This document shows, piece by piece, positions 16,475 to 25,435 of a stretch of DNA of 64,000 bases. The stretch's first letter is position 1, and each line of letters opens with the position of its first letter. The stretch is from Bordetella avium (GTDB lineage: Bacteria > Pseudomonadota > Gammaproteobacteria > Burkholderiales > Burkholderiaceae_B): assembly GCF_034424645.1 (NCBI RefSeq), contig NZ_CP139969.1, forward strand, positions 744,001 through 808,000, given 5' to 3'. Both the position numbers and the translations under genes were made by a program. The notes under the pieces are model-generated. The model was not told the DNA's origin and searched no databases. It saw only the letters and a program-made list of their open reading frames with translations.

Positions 16475-17956
16475 ATGGCTCAAGGATTGCCCGTCAGCGA
16501 CGTAGTGAACGTGCAGATAGTCATGTCCCCGCTGGCTGCTGCTACTCGGGACTTCGGCGCCCTGATGATTGTCGGCACATCTTCCGTGATTGACGTTCAG
16601 GAGCGCATCCGCCAGTACAGCGACATTGATGGTGTGGCAAACGACTTTGGCGCGACTGCGGCCGAATACCTGGCCGCCAATCTGTTCTTCTCGCAATCGC
16701 CCCAGCCGTCGATTTTGTACATCGGCCGCTGGGCGCAAACCGCGACTGCGGGCCTTCTGCGTGGCGCGATACTTGCCAATGGGCAACAGGCAATGTCGAA
16801 CTTCACGAGCGTTACCGATGGCTCAATGAAGATTACTGTTGATGGCGTTGAAAAAACCATCACTGGCGCTGACTTTTCGGCTGAGACGAACCTGAACGGT
16901 GTCGCCTCAGAGATCAATTCCTTGCTGACGGGCGCTGTTGTAACGTGGGATGGGGCAAGCGACAGGTTTATCGTCACGAGTTCCACCACTGGCGCGTCTT
17001 CTTCGGTGGGCTATGCAACTGCGAACACGACCGGCACTGATATTTCCGGCCTTCTTGGCCTGACGCAAGCACAATCTGCCGTGCCCGTGCCTGGCGTTGC
17101 TGCTGAGACGATGCTGGAGGCGTATCAGGCCCTAGGCAATGCATCGACGGCGTGGTATGGGTCGATGACCGCGACCACGGCAACGATAACCGATGACGAT
17201 CATCTGGCGGTTGCCGCCTATATCGAGTCGGCCAGCCCGACCCGTATCTACGGTGTCACGTCGCAAAGCACTGCAATCCTGGATGGAACGCTGTCCACGG
17301 ATATCGCCAGTAAGCTGAAAGCGGCTAAGCTGAAGCGCACGTTCATTCAGTACTCGTCCAGCTCGCCCTATGCGTCAGCCTCGCTGTACGGGCGTGCGTT
17401 TACGGTCAACTTCCAGGGCAACAACACGGTCATTACGCTCAAGTTCAAGCAAGAGCCGGCCGTGGGTGCCGAGAACCTGACTGCTTCCCAGGCGGCTGCC
17501 CTGACAGCGAAGAACTGCAACGTCTTTGTCAACTACAACAACACGGCAATCATCCAGCAAGGCGTTATGGCCAACGGGTACTTCTTCGACGAAGTGCATG
17601 GCACGGACTGGTTGCAAAACGACGTGCAAACGGCGGTCTACAACCTGCTTTACACCAGCACGACCAGGATTCCTCAGACGGACGGCGGCATCAACCAGAT
17701 CGTTAATACGATCAACTCGCGCATGGACCAAGCTGTCGCCAACGGCCTGGTCGCGCCTGGTCAATGGAACGCTGATGGCTTCGGCGCCTTGAATCGTGGA
17801 GATTATCTACCGGCCGGCTACTACACCTATGCGCCGCCCGTCGCTACGCAATCGCAAGCCGACCGAGAGGCCCGCAAGTCGCCCGTGATTCAGTGCGCGA
17901 TCAAGTTGGCCGGTGCGGTTCACTTCGTCAATATCATCATCAACGTCAATCGCTAA
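16475..17956 (+). CDS. Contractile tail sheath protein (DUF3383)
   Basis: A 493-residue protein matching DUF3383: N-terminal [20 protein letters not shown] and [20 protein letters not shown], and C-terminal [20 protein letters not shown] with [23 protein letters not shown]3383 proteins form the contractile sheath in a group of myoviruses. A Thr/Ser/Ala-rich insertion (~residues 110-205, including [16 protein letters not shown]) looks like an added outer-surface beta domain. Its presence, with tube and gpJ-type baseplate genes, makes this a myovirus. Confidence 0.88.
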   Translation: MAQGLPVSDVVNVQIVMSPLAAATRDFGALMIVGTSSVIDVQERIRQYSDIDGVANDFGATAAEYLAANLFFSQSPQPSILYIGRWAQTATAGLLRGAILANGQQAMSNFTSVTDGSMKITVDGVEKTITGADFSAETNLNGVASEINSLLTGAVVTWDGASDRFIVTSSTTGASSSVGYATANTTGTDISGLLGLTQAQSAVPVPGVAAETMLEAYQALGNASTAWYGSMTATTATITDDDHLAVAAYIESASPTRIYGVTSQSTAILDGTLSTDIASKLKAAKLKRTFIQYSSSSPYASASLYGRAFTVNFQGNNTVITLKFKQEPAVGAENLTASQAAALTAKNCNVFVNYNNTAIIQQGVMANGYFFDEVHGTDWLQNDVQTAVYNLLYTSTTRIPQTDGGINQIVNTINSRMDQAVANGLVAPGQWNADGFGALNRGDYLPAGYYTYAPPVATQSQADREARKSPVIQCAIKLAGAVHFVNIIINVNR

Positions 17957-17966
17957 GGGGTAGCAG

Positions 17967-18410
17967 ATGACTCAGGCATATAGCTTCATTGATGTCAACG
18001 CCACCTTGACTGGCCCGACTGGCGTATTCGACCTGGGCTACGGAGCTGGGACGGCAGAGGAAGGGATCACCATCACCCCAGTCGGTGACAAGAACACCAT
18101 GACTATTGGTGCCGATGGCGAGTACATGCACTCGCTGCACGCCGACAAGTCTGGAACGGTGACTGTGCGTGTTTTGAAGACAAGCCCGGTCAATGCCAAG
18201 TTGCAGCTGGCCTATAACGCGCAGACGGCCAGCTCGTTGCTGCACGGTCAGAACATCATCACCGTGTCGATCACAGGGACCGGTGAGCAGGTGGTGTGCC
18301 GTGGCGTGGCCTTCAAGCGCCAACCGGAAGCTGTATACGCCAAAGAAGGCCAGATTGTTGAATGGACGTTCGACGCTGGGAAGATCGATAAGACGCAGGG
18401 GGTTTTCTAA
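17967..18410 (+). CDS. Tail tube protein (DUF3277)
   Basis: A 147-residue protein starting MTQAYSFIDVNATLTGPTGV with GAGTAEEGITI, DGEYMHSLHADKSGTVTVRV and CRGVAFKRQPEAVYAKEGQI. These match DUF3277, the partner of DUF3383 sheath proteins and the building block of the inner tail tube. Ten bases separate it from the sheath gene; its stop (TAA) abuts the chaperone ATG. Complete. Confidence 0.87.
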   Translation: MTQAYSFIDVNATLTGPTGVFDLGYGAGTAEEGITITPVGDKNTMTIGADGEYMHSLHADKSGTVTVRVLKTSPVNAKLQLAYNAQTASSLLHGQNIITVSITGTGEQVVCRGVAFKRQPEAVYAKEGQIVEWTFDAGKIDKTQGVF

Positions 18411-18806
18411 ATGAGTGACTTTGAATACGGCGGTCACCAGTACAGCATTGGCAAGCTGAGCGCCTTCAAGCAATTGCATGTCGCCCGGCGGGTGGCACCG
18501 ATCCTGACTGGGTTGGCCGATATGGCAATGGCATCTGAAGGGAAAACGCTTGACTTCAAACAGGCCGTGGAGCCCATGGTTCTCGCGGTATCCAAGTTGT
18601 CTGACGAGGATACCGAACTGATCATCGGTACCTGCCTGGGGGTTGTCTCGCGCAAGACTGGGAATAAGACTGCGGCCCCAGTGTTCAGCTCTGGCAACTG
18701 CATGTTCGATGACATCGATATGGTGGGACTGCTTCGCCTGACTGCCGAGGTCATCAAGGTCAACTTGGGAAATACTTTCAGCGCACTCCTTACCGCCGGC
18801 CAGTAA
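18411..18806 (+). CDS. Tail assembly chaperone (zero-frame product)
   Basis: A 131-residue protein, MSDFEYGGHQYSIGKLSAFK, then QLHVARRVAPILTGLADMAM and a helical C-terminus. Proteins with 'YxIGKLxAFxQLHVARRxAPxL' follow tube genes and precede tape-measure genes, the slot of tail assembly chaperones (lambda G equivalent). Codons 120-121 (GGA AAT) sit in a canonical slippery heptamer GGGAAAT at 18767-18773, only ten codons before the stop. Slipping back by one base continues the reading frame to 19000. So this is probably the shorter of two products, analogous to lambda gpG. Confidence 0.8.
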   Translation: MSDFEYGGHQYSIGKLSAFKQLHVARRVAPILTGLADMAMASEGKTLDFKQAVEPMVLAVSKLSDEDTELIIGTCLGVVSRKTGNKTAAPVFSSGNCMFDDIDMVGLLRLTAEVIKVNLGNTFSALLTAGQ

Positions 18807-19000
18807 TTGCTGGCTATGGGGTGCGCGTCGAGACGCTTCCGGGCGGCGAGGATTGGCTTTTGAGGCCAGTTCTCGAAGGGATATGCAGGTACGAGAGCCT
18901 GAAAGATGGCACTTTGGATCTCGCCGACGTGTCACTCATGAATGACGCCCTTGATGTCAGGGCAGAAAATTTAGATAGAGCGAGGCAACGGCATGGCTGA
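18773..19000 (+). CDS. Frameshift extension of the tail chaperone (gpGT-like) or separate DUF6889-like gene
   Basis: The -1 frame from the GGGAAAT heptamer is open for 75 codons to TGA at 18998-19000, overlapping the tape-measure ATG. The peptide reads RPVIAGYGVRVETLPGGEDW, then LLRPVLEGICRYESLKDGTL and DLADVSLMNDALDVRAENLD, clearly protein-like and similar to small phage proteins called DUF6889. Fused, the product would be 196 residues, like lambda gpGT, whose T part contacts the tape measure. No ATG occurs before the conserved part; a TTG preceded by GGCGAGG (near 18856) could start a stand-alone protein, so both readings are possible. Confidence 0.65.
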   Translation, partial: YFQRTPYRRPVIAGYGVRVETLPGGEDWLLRPVLEGICRYESLKDGTLDLADVSLMNDALDVRAENLDRARQRHG

Positions 19001-20672
19001 CCAGAATATTATCCGCGAGTTTCTGGTTAGCTTGGGCTGGAAGATCGACGACAAGGGTGAGCGCCGTTTTGTTGAAACGGTCGAGAAGTCAACCAAGCGC
19101 GTTATTGCCCTGGGTACGGCCGCAACCGCAGCTGCAGCGGCGGTTGTTGCTGCTACTGCAAAGATGGCGGCGGGGCTGGAGGAGATTTACTACACTTCCC
19201 AGCGCACAAAAACATCCTCGCAGAATATTCTGGCTTTGGGGTTCGCCGCCGGCCAGGCTGGGTCGTCAGCGAATGCCCTGCGTGGTTCGCTGGAAAACCT
19301 TGCGCGCTTGATCCGTAGCGCGCCTGGTTCGGAGAACTTGATTCAAAGCATCGGGGTGCAGACCCGCGATGCAAACGGGCAGCTCAAGGACACCGGGGAG
19401 GTCCTGACCGATCTTGGGGAGCGTCTGAAGGCGATGCCCTACTATCGGGCAAAGGCTTACGCGGACGTTCTGGGTATCGATGAAAATACCCTGATGGCCT
19501 TGCAGCGCGGCCTGGGCGAGTTCAGCGCCGAGTATCAGGCGATGCTTAAGGATGCGGGCCTTGACGCTGAAGAGGCGTCCAAGGACAGCAAGGAGTTCAT
19601 GAACCAGTTGCGCCTCTTGGGCGCGACGTTTGACATTCTGTCCAAGAAGGCCGGCACGAGTCTGCTGAAGGGCCTGGGCGATATCGTTCAGCGATTCCAG
19701 AGGCTCGTGCGCGAGAACTTTCAAGAGATCAACGAGATTATTGTTCTTCTCGGGGATACGGCGGGCGGTTTCTTGAACTTGCTTGGCCGGATTGGGACTG
19801 CAATAGGGCCATATGTCCGCGATGCAGTTAAGTACATCAAGGAATTCGGCGAAGAGGCCGATAAGGCATTCGGCCATCTGGATTTATCGGATGCAGCCGC
19901 CCAGTTCAAGCGGCTTGGCGATGCAACCCAGGATGTTTGGCGGGTCATTGAGCCTATCTTCAAGAAATTGGGGATGGGCAACCTAGACAAGTTCTTGCAG
20001 TCTACGGTGGACGAGGCAGGGGATTTGGCTGGGATTGGTGCTGCGTTGCTGAAGGGCGATCTGGCAGGCGCAAAGGCTGTCATTGATCAGCGCAAAGCAC
20101 GCCAAGCGGCGAGACCGGCTGGTGATGGATATTCACCTTCTTCAAAAGACCCCCGGGGCATTCGCAATAACAACCCTGGCAATCTGGTTTATGTAGGGCA
20201 GGCGGGAGCAAGCAAAGAAGCCAACGGCCGATTTGCTACGTTTTCCAGTGCTCAAGAGGGGTTGAATGCACTGGCCGCGCAGTTGCGACGCTATGGCCAG
20301 CGCGGGCTGAACAGCATTCAGTCGATTGTCAACACCTATGCCCCCGCCAGCGAGAATGATACCGGCGCCTACGCCAATTATCTGGCGCAGAAGATGGGTA
20401 TCGGCACGAGCACAAAATTCGACGTTAATTCCGATCCCTCTGCGCTAGCTGCACTTATCCGAGGCGTTGTGGAGTACGAGAACGGACGCAACCCTTACAG
20501 CAACGACATGATCGCGCAGGCTGCTGGAATGTCTACGGTAAACCTTACTCAAAACGTGCAAATTAGCGTGGCTGGCACGGAAGACCCTTATGCCACTGCT
20601 AACGAGGTGGCGCGGCAGCAGCGGGCTATCGGGTCGGATGCAATCCGGAATTTAAGAGGGGCAACGCGATGA
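18993..20672 (+). CDS. Tail tape measure protein with peptidoglycan-hydrolase-like C-terminus
   Basis: A 559-residue tape measure. The N-terminus (NIIREFLVSLGWKIDDKGER then FVETVEKSTKRVIALGTAAT) and an Ala-rich hydrophobic helix (~35-60) are typical. Long helical repeats run to ~370. From ~385 a compact domain starts at DPRGIRNNNPGNLVYVGQ with RFATFSSAQEGLNALAAQLR and YAPASENDTGAYANYLAQ, a motif set seen in virion-associated cell-wall hydrolases that help DNA entry. It is short for a myovirus tape measure, which predicts a short tail. Start overlaps the chaperone -1 frame stop. Confidence 0.85.
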   Translation: MADQNIIREFLVSLGWKIDDKGERRFVETVEKSTKRVIALGTAATAAAAAVVAATAKMAAGLEEIYYTSQRTKTSSQNILALGFAAGQAGSSANALRGSLENLARLIRSAPGSENLIQSIGVQTRDANGQLKDTGEVLTDLGERLKAMPYYRAKAYADVLGIDENTLMALQRGLGEFSAEYQAMLKDAGLDAEEASKDSKEFMNQLRLLGATFDILSKKAGTSLLKGLGDIVQRFQRLVRENFQEINEIIVLLGDTAGGFLNLLGRIGTAIGPYVRDAVKYIKEFGEEADKAFGHLDLSDAAAQFKRLGDATQDVWRVIEPIFKKLGMGNLDKFLQSTVDEAGDLAGIGAALLKGDLAGAKAVIDQRKARQAARPAGDGYSPSSKDPRGIRNNNPGNLVYVGQAGASKEANGRFATFSSAQEGLNALAAQLRRYGQRGLNSIQSIVNTYAPASENDTGAYANYLAQKMGIGTSTKFDVNSDPSALAALIRGVVEYENGRNPYSNDMIAQAAGMSTVNLTQNVQISVAGTEDPYATANEVARQQRAIGSDAIRNLRGATR

Positions 20673-21247
20673 TGGTTGGTGACGTTCTAAGCTCAATCTT
20701 TATCCGGCGCAAGCGATCTATTGCAGATGTAATCCCGGATGTGGCAGTGGAAGAGATTCACAGTGACGACTTAATCGTCACGGACCATCCTGTGGAGCAA
20801 GGGGCTTCGATTTCGGATCATGCATTCAAGAAACCGGCTGAAGTGGCACTGCGGTATGGGTGGTCCAACAGCTCAGCAGTCAATAACGTAATGCGGGGCG
20901 GCCTTACAGTTTCGGTTGAAGATGTCTACCAAAAGTTACTGGCTTTACAGGAGTCGAGGGAGCCTTTCGATCTGATCACTGGTAAGCGTGCTTACAACAA
21001 CATGCTTATCGTCAGTTTGAAAGTTGAGACGAACATTATCACTAACGATGTTCTGTATATCTCGGCTATCTGCCGTCAGATCATCACTGTGCCGACATAT
21101 TTGACGGCAGCGGCACCTCACGAGGATCAATCTAATCCTGAAGTAACAGGAAATGTGGAGGTATTTCCTATTGAGCAGCCGCAGCCGCTTCTGGCCATTC
21201 CTGATGGAATTAATGCTGTCGAAGGGCTGCCGGGTAGCAAGTCATGA
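20669..21247 (+). CDS. Baseplate protein, Dit-like
   Basis: A 192-residue protein: VLSSIFIRRKRSIADVIPDV then AVEEIHSDDLIVTDHPVEQG and YQKLLALQESREPFDLITGK with RAYNNMLIVSLKVETN. The 'E.H.D.L.IT.HPVE.G..I.DH' opening and the 'L..LR....PF.V.TG...Y.NM.I..L' pattern are those of phage tail/baseplate proteins of the Dit-like (distal tail) group. It directly follows the tape measure and overlaps it by four bases. The C-terminal ~40 residues are Pro/Glu-rich and probably flexible. Confidence 0.75.
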   Translation: MMVGDVLSSIFIRRKRSIADVIPDVAVEEIHSDDLIVTDHPVEQGASISDHAFKKPAEVALRYGWSNSSAVNNVMRGGLTVSVEDVYQKLLALQESREPFDLITGKRAYNNMLIVSLKVETNIITNDVLYISAICRQIITVPTYLTAAAPHEDQSNPEVTGNVEVFPIEQPQPLLAIPDGINAVEGLPGSKS

Positions 21248-21549
21248 ACGTCTTCAAAATACCATTAGCTAACCGTGCTCAGACTTTCCCGATTGTTCTG
21301 TCGAATGTGGAATACCGATTCCGTATCGTATGGCGCGATCCGCAGGGTTGGGTTTTGGATATCTTGGATAGCCTTAACAACCCAATTCTTTGCGGCATGC
21401 CGCTTATCCCGGGCGTAAATCTTCTTCGGCAGTTCGACTACCTTGGAATCGGTGGCGGGCTGGTTGTGCTCACTGATGGGGCTGCTCTGATCTACCCGAC
21501 TTACGATGGTCTTGGCAAAGAATCATTGATGTATTACGTAACGGAGTAG
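21244..21549 (+). CDS. Baseplate plug-like protein (DUF6983-like)
   Basis: A 101-residue beta-rich protein: MNVFKIPLANRAQTFPIVLS, then VEYRFRIVWRDPQGWVLDIL and GMPLIPGVNLLRQFDYLGIG. The 'IPL.....Q.F.I.L.G..Y.....W......W.LDI.D..G..I..G.PL..G.NLL..Y..LG' pattern occurs in small baseplate proteins next to Dit-like and hub genes in siphoviruses and minimal myoviruses. It overlaps both neighbours closely. Likely binds the baseplate hub. Confidence 0.72.
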   Translation: MNVFKIPLANRAQTFPIVLSNVEYRFRIVWRDPQGWVLDILDSLNNPILCGMPLIPGVNLLRQFDYLGIGGGLVVLTDGAALIYPTYDGLGKESLMYYVTE

Positions 21550-21552
21550 GCG

Positions 21553-22479
21553 ATGGCGATTCAATGGCTGCGTAAGTCCGCCCTTGCGCTGGAGAATGCG
21601 TCCGGAGACCAGTTGGACATCTCTGAGCTTCACTTCAAGTTTGTGATATCGGCTGCTGATGTGCAAACCCCTGCCGCAGCTCAAATTAGAGTTTACAACT
21701 TGAGCGATAACACCGCTCAGCGGATCCAGAAAGAGTTTGCCAAGGTTACTTTGCGGGCCGGGTACGAGGGCAATTTCGGGACAATCTTTTCTGGAGATGT
21801 AAAACAAATCCGTCGCGGCAAAGAAACTTCGATAGACAAGTATCTGGATATCACCGCCGCTAATGGCGATATGGCTTACAACTTCGCTGTCGCCAACTTT
21901 ACGCTTGCAGCTGGCTGGACGGCAGCGGAATTGTACAACGCACTTCTGCAAGAACTCTCTTTGTACGGGGTTACGGCAGGTTATGCGCCACCGTTTCCAG
22001 CCACCGTGTACCCGCGAGCCACATCTTTCTATGGAATGGTGCGGGATCGCTTGAGGGAATTGGCTGAGATGGTTGGATGCTCTTGGTCTATCCATGACAA
22101 CCGGCTGTATCTCATACCGATTTCTGGGTATATCCCAGGGGATACCGTTGTCTTGACATCCAAGACCGGGCTGATCGGGTTTCCTGAGCAGACCATCAAC
22201 GGGATTCATGTCAGATGCTTGTTAAACCCTAACATCTTCATTGGGCGCGGCATTCAGATCAACAACGGGAGTGTTCAGGAGGCACAGATTAACGTTGCCT
22301 ATACCGCTTTTAATTACTTCCCCAGTATTGCTCAGGATGGGAAATACAAGGCTCTAGCGGTTACACACATCGGCGATACGCGCGGCCAGTCTTGGTACAC
22401 CGATTCAATCTGCCAAGCAATTGATGGAACAGCCCCGATGAGCAGGTCAATTCTTACGGTGGTGCCGAATAATGGATAG
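21553..22479 (+). CDS. Baseplate hub protein (gp27/gpD-like)
   Basis: A 308-residue protein. The start LDISELHFKFVISAADVQTP then AAAQIRVYNLSDNTAQRIQK is typical of the N-terminal beta domain of baseplate hubs, with RVTLRAGYEG-like VTLRAGYEGNFGTIFSGDVK. The middle (WTAAELYNALLQELSLYGVT, VRDRLRELAEMVGCSWSIHD, RLYLIPISGYIPGDTVVLTS) matches hub proteins that connect tube and spike. It overlaps the spike gene by eight bases. Confidence 0.75.
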   Translation: MAIQWLRKSALALENASGDQLDISELHFKFVISAADVQTPAAAQIRVYNLSDNTAQRIQKEFAKVTLRAGYEGNFGTIFSGDVKQIRRGKETSIDKYLDITAANGDMAYNFAVANFTLAAGWTAAELYNALLQELSLYGVTAGYAPPFPATVYPRATSFYGMVRDRLRELAEMVGCSWSIHDNRLYLIPISGYIPGDTVVLTSKTGLIGFPEQTINGIHVRCLLNPNIFIGRGIQINNGSVQEAQINVAYTAFNYFPSIAQDGKYKALAVTHIGDTRGQSWYTDSICQAIDGTAPMSRSILTVVPNNG

Positions 22480-23218
22480 ACGAGAGCGCTGGAACGATCC
22501 AGAGGAGGCTATTCGAGCTGCTTTGGAGGCACGTCAATCGGGCGTGCAAACTGCTATCCCGGCAATCGTGGTTTCCTTCGACCCAGAAACTGTGACGTTG
22601 GCAGCTCAGCCGGTAGTGCAGGGGACTGTACAGGCAGCCACGGGCGCTTATTCAACGGTCAATCTGCCAGTGCTACAGGACGTTCCAGTAGCGTTTCCTC
22701 GTGGCGGGGGATGCACTCTGACCTTCCCCATCTCTGCCGGTGATGAAGTTTTGCTTGTTTTCTCTAGCCGATGCATTGATGGCTGGTGGCAAACAGGGCA
22801 AGTCGGTCCGGCGATGGACGCCAGAATGCACAGCCTTAGTGACGCCATTGCAATACCGGGTCTGTTTTCGCAAGTGACCAAAATAAACGGTATTAGCACC
22901 AATTCAGCCCAGTTAAGGAGCAACGATGGCCTTACCTTCATCGAGCTTGATCCAACAACTGGGAAGGTAAAAATTGTGGCGCCGGGTGGATTTGACGTCC
23001 AAGCTCCGCAGTCAAATTTTTCTGGCGAGGTCCTTGTGAATGGTCTGTTGACCTACGTTGCCGGTTTGATCGGCAGCGGTGGGGCAGGAAGTGCTGCAGA
23101 AATTACCGGTATTTTTAACGTGGTTGGGCAGATCATCGCAAACGGTAAACGCGTAGACGACACTCACCGCCATTCTGGAGTCCAGCCCGGGGCTAGCAAT
23201 TCCGGGGAAGTTGTATGA
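22472..23218 (+). CDS. Baseplate spike protein (Gp138-N / gpV-like)
   Basis: A 248-residue central spike. The N-terminal OB-fold-like part includes VQTAIPAIVVSFDPETVTLA and LPVLQDVPVAFPRGGGCTLT, then DEVLLVFSSRCIDGWWQTGQ, the usual Gp138_N pattern. A repetitive beta-helix segment follows, ending with the membrane-piercing apex region ANGKRVDDTHRHSGVQPG; the H-x-H there often binds an iron ion in phage spikes. It overlaps the hub gene upstream and the next gene starts eight bases after its stop. Confidence 0.82.
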   Translation: MDRRERWNDPEEAIRAALEARQSGVQTAIPAIVVSFDPETVTLAAQPVVQGTVQAATGAYSTVNLPVLQDVPVAFPRGGGCTLTFPISAGDEVLLVFSSRCIDGWWQTGQVGPAMDARMHSLSDAIAIPGLFSQVTKINGISTNSAQLRSNDGLTFIELDPTTGKVKIVAPGGFDVQAPQSNFSGEVLVNGLLTYVAGLIGSGGAGSAAEITGIFNVVGQIIANGKRVDDTHRHSGVQPGASNSGEVV

Positions 23219-23225
23219 GGTGGAA

Positions 23226-23579
23226 ATGCGCTATCGAAAATTGGATGAGGCTGGTGATTATATTTTTGGGAATGGTCAGGCAGATTTATACAGAGACGTA
23301 CCTGAAGCCCCGGCACAGGCGGTTGGAACCAGATTAAGGTTATGGACAAATGAATGGTTTGCGAATACGGCTGCCGGGACTCCATACCTGCCATTTATTT
23401 TGGGCCGAAATACGGATAGCAGCTACGACGCGGTTCTGATGGCTCGCATTCTTGAAACGACCGGCGTTCTTAGGGTAGATGCGTATAGAAGCGTTCTGGA
23501 TCGCGAGGCTCGCAAGCTTTCCGTTACCGCCACGATCACCACTGCGTACGGCCAGATACAGGTTCAACAGACAATATGA
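23226..23579 (+). CDS. Baseplate wedge protein, gp25/gpW-like position
   Basis: A 117-residue protein, MRYRKLDEAGDYIFGNGQAD, with RDVPEAPAQAVGTRLRLWTN then EWFANTAAGTPYLPFILGRN. The 'R.LD..GD..FG.G...F......V.Q.V.TRL.L..GEWFLD...G.P' arrangement is that of phage wedge proteins in the gp25/DUF2634 group, which initiate sheath assembly on the baseplate. It precedes the gpJ gene, as expected. ATG 23226 is chosen because GAGGTGG precedes it; the frame also opens with TTG 23211. Confidence 0.75.
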   Translation: MRYRKLDEAGDYIFGNGQADLYRDVPEAPAQAVGTRLRLWTNEWFANTAAGTPYLPFILGRNTDSSYDAVLMARILETTGVLRVDAYRSVLDREARKLSVTATITTAYGQIQVQQTI

Positions 23580-24754
23580 GCACTCCAATTACGCCGTATA
23601 TCGACGAAACCGGGTTTCATGGCCCTACGTATCAAGACGTCGTTGATTACATCAAAAGAAAGTATCGTGAGATTTATGGCAACGACATTTATCTTGAGGA
23701 AGACTCCCAGGACGGTCAACTGATCGGAGTTTTTGCCCTTGCTTTCTATGACTGCGTGTCACTTGCCTCTGCAGTTTACAACTCCTTTTCCCCTGGCACC
23801 TCTCAAGGGGTTGGATTATCCGCAAATGTGAAGATTAACGGCATCCGGCGGCGTGTAGCCACGAAATCTACAGTAGACCTCACGGTAACTGGACAGGCAG
23901 GTACGGTAATCTCAAATGGCCAGGCCCTAGATAACTTTAATAACCGCTGGAGTTTGCCGCCATCTGTGACTATCCCTCTATCTGGCGCAGTCACTGTCAC
24001 TGCAACTGCGCAAAATTTCGGCGCTATTTCAGCAGTTCCGGGCTCAATTACTCGCATTGGAACGCCCACTAGAGGCTGGCAGTCGGTAACTAACCCGCTT
24101 TCCGCTACGCCAGGAGCCGCGGTGGAAACTGACGCCGAGCTGCGGAACAGGCAAACGTTTTCCACTGCTTTGCCGTCGCGATCAGTGCTTGATGGAACCG
24201 TTGGTGCTGTTGGGAATGTCAGGGGTGTCACGCGGTTCAAAGGCTATGAGAACGACGCAAATGCTATTTCTGCGGACGGGCTCCCGCCGCACTCTATTGC
24301 GATAGTTGCGGAAGGGGGGGATGCTTTCGAGATCGCGCAGGCGATTGCCGTTCATAAAACCCCGGGAACATATACACACGGCAACACTGAGGTGATGGTT
24401 TACGACGCGTACGGAGTGCCTAATACCATCCGTTTTTTCCGGCCTAAGGTTGTTTCGATTTCGGTTATCGTTAATATCCAAGCCTTGCAGGGGTATTCAA
24501 CGCCCTATGGCGATCAGATTAAAGCCGCTGTCGCTTCTTATATAAACGCGCTTGGGATAGGCGCTGACGTACTGTATACGAAGCTGTACACACCGGCAAA
24601 CCTGCCAGGGCAAGCATCAGGAGAGACGTTCTCCATTACTTCGATCCTTGTAGCTCGCGATAATGCCGCACCTGCAGCTGAGAACGTGGAGATCAGCATC
24701 GATGAGTTGCCCGAGTGCGATGCTGCAGGCATAACTCTTAACGTAACAGCGTGA
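23576..24754 (+). CDS. Baseplate J-like protein (gpJ / wedge)
   Basis: A 392-residue baseplate wedge protein. Features: YIDETGFHGPTYQDVVDYIK near the start, LIGVFALAFYDCVSLASAVY, GVGLSANVKINGIRR, GAISAVPGSITRIGTPTRGW, and TDAELRNRQTFSTALPSRSV followed by a C-terminal VVSISVIVNIQALQGYSTPY. This order is that of the Baseplate_J family, which forms the wedge that triggers contraction. Overlaps the gp25-like gene by four bases (ATGA). Full length. Confidence 0.9.
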   Translation: MSTPITPYIDETGFHGPTYQDVVDYIKRKYREIYGNDIYLEEDSQDGQLIGVFALAFYDCVSLASAVYNSFSPGTSQGVGLSANVKINGIRRRVATKSTVDLTVTGQAGTVISNGQALDNFNNRWSLPPSVTIPLSGAVTVTATAQNFGAISAVPGSITRIGTPTRGWQSVTNPLSATPGAAVETDAELRNRQTFSTALPSRSVLDGTVGAVGNVRGVTRFKGYENDANAISADGLPPHSIAIVAEGGDAFEIAQAIAVHKTPGTYTHGNTEVMVYDAYGVPNTIRFFRPKVVSISVIVNIQALQGYSTPYGDQIKAAVASYINALGIGADVLYTKLYTPANLPGQASGETFSITSILVARDNAAPAAENVEISIDELPECDAAGITLNVTA

Positions 24755-24761
24755 GGGTCCA

Positions 24762-25433
24762 ATGGCTGAAAATAAATACACAGCCAAAATCACGAGCGAA
24801 CACAGCCAGCGCCCTAAGTTCATGGGAGTTGTTTTTAACAACACACAGCCATTCTGCTCTCTGTTTCATTTCCTCGGCAGCTATACGCAAGCATTTGATC
24901 TTGACGCTGCCATAGGAGCCCAGCTAGACCACATTGGTCAATGGATCGGGCGCTCACGGTTCGTTGATATACCGCTCACCGGGCTGTATTTCACCTGGGA
25001 TGATACGGCTGATGTCGGGTGGTCATCCGGACTTTGGAAAGGCCAATTCGACCCTGAGTCTGGCCTCATTTCTCTCCCGGACGAATCCTATCGAACGCTA
25101 CTGAAGGCAAAGGTTGCCGCAAATTCTTGGGATGGGAGTATCCCGGGTGCGTATGCGATCTGGGATGCGGCTTTTGGCGGGCAGTCCCACATCATCATCC
25201 AAGACAACCAAGACATGTCCATGTCGGTTGCGATTGCCGGCCAGCCTTTGGATATCGTAACTCGCGCACTTCTGACGAATGGCTATCTGCCCTTGAAGCC
25301 AGAGGGCGTGCGCATCAATTTTTACATCATTACCCCAGTTGATGGCCAATTGCTGGCTTGGGATGCAGAGAGCACAGCCCTGGCGGGCTGGGACGCCGGG
25401 AATTGGGGCATTGAAATAACGACGGGAACGTAA
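24762..25433 (+). CDS. Baseplate/tail protein DUF2612 (gpI-like)
   Basis: A 223-residue protein: YTAKITSEHSQRPKFMGVVF, then DLDAAIGAQLDHIGQWIGRS, TWDDTADVGWSSGLWKGQFD and LPDESYRTLLKAKVAANSWD. The 'DLD.A.G.QLD..G.W.G..R' and 'LPD..YR..L.AKI..N.WDG' motifs define DUF2612 and parallel gpI of P2-type baseplates. It links wedge and fibre. Seven bases after gpJ and two before the fibre gene. Confidence 0.85.
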   Translation: MAENKYTAKITSEHSQRPKFMGVVFNNTQPFCSLFHFLGSYTQAFDLDAAIGAQLDHIGQWIGRSRFVDIPLTGLYFTWDDTADVGWSSGLWKGQFDPESGLISLPDESYRTLLKAKVAANSWDGSIPGAYAIWDAAFGGQSHIIIQDNQDMSMSVAIAGQPLDIVTRALLTNGYLPLKPEGVRINFYIITPVDGQLLAWDAESTALAGWDAGNWGIEITTGT

Positions 25434-25435
25434 AA

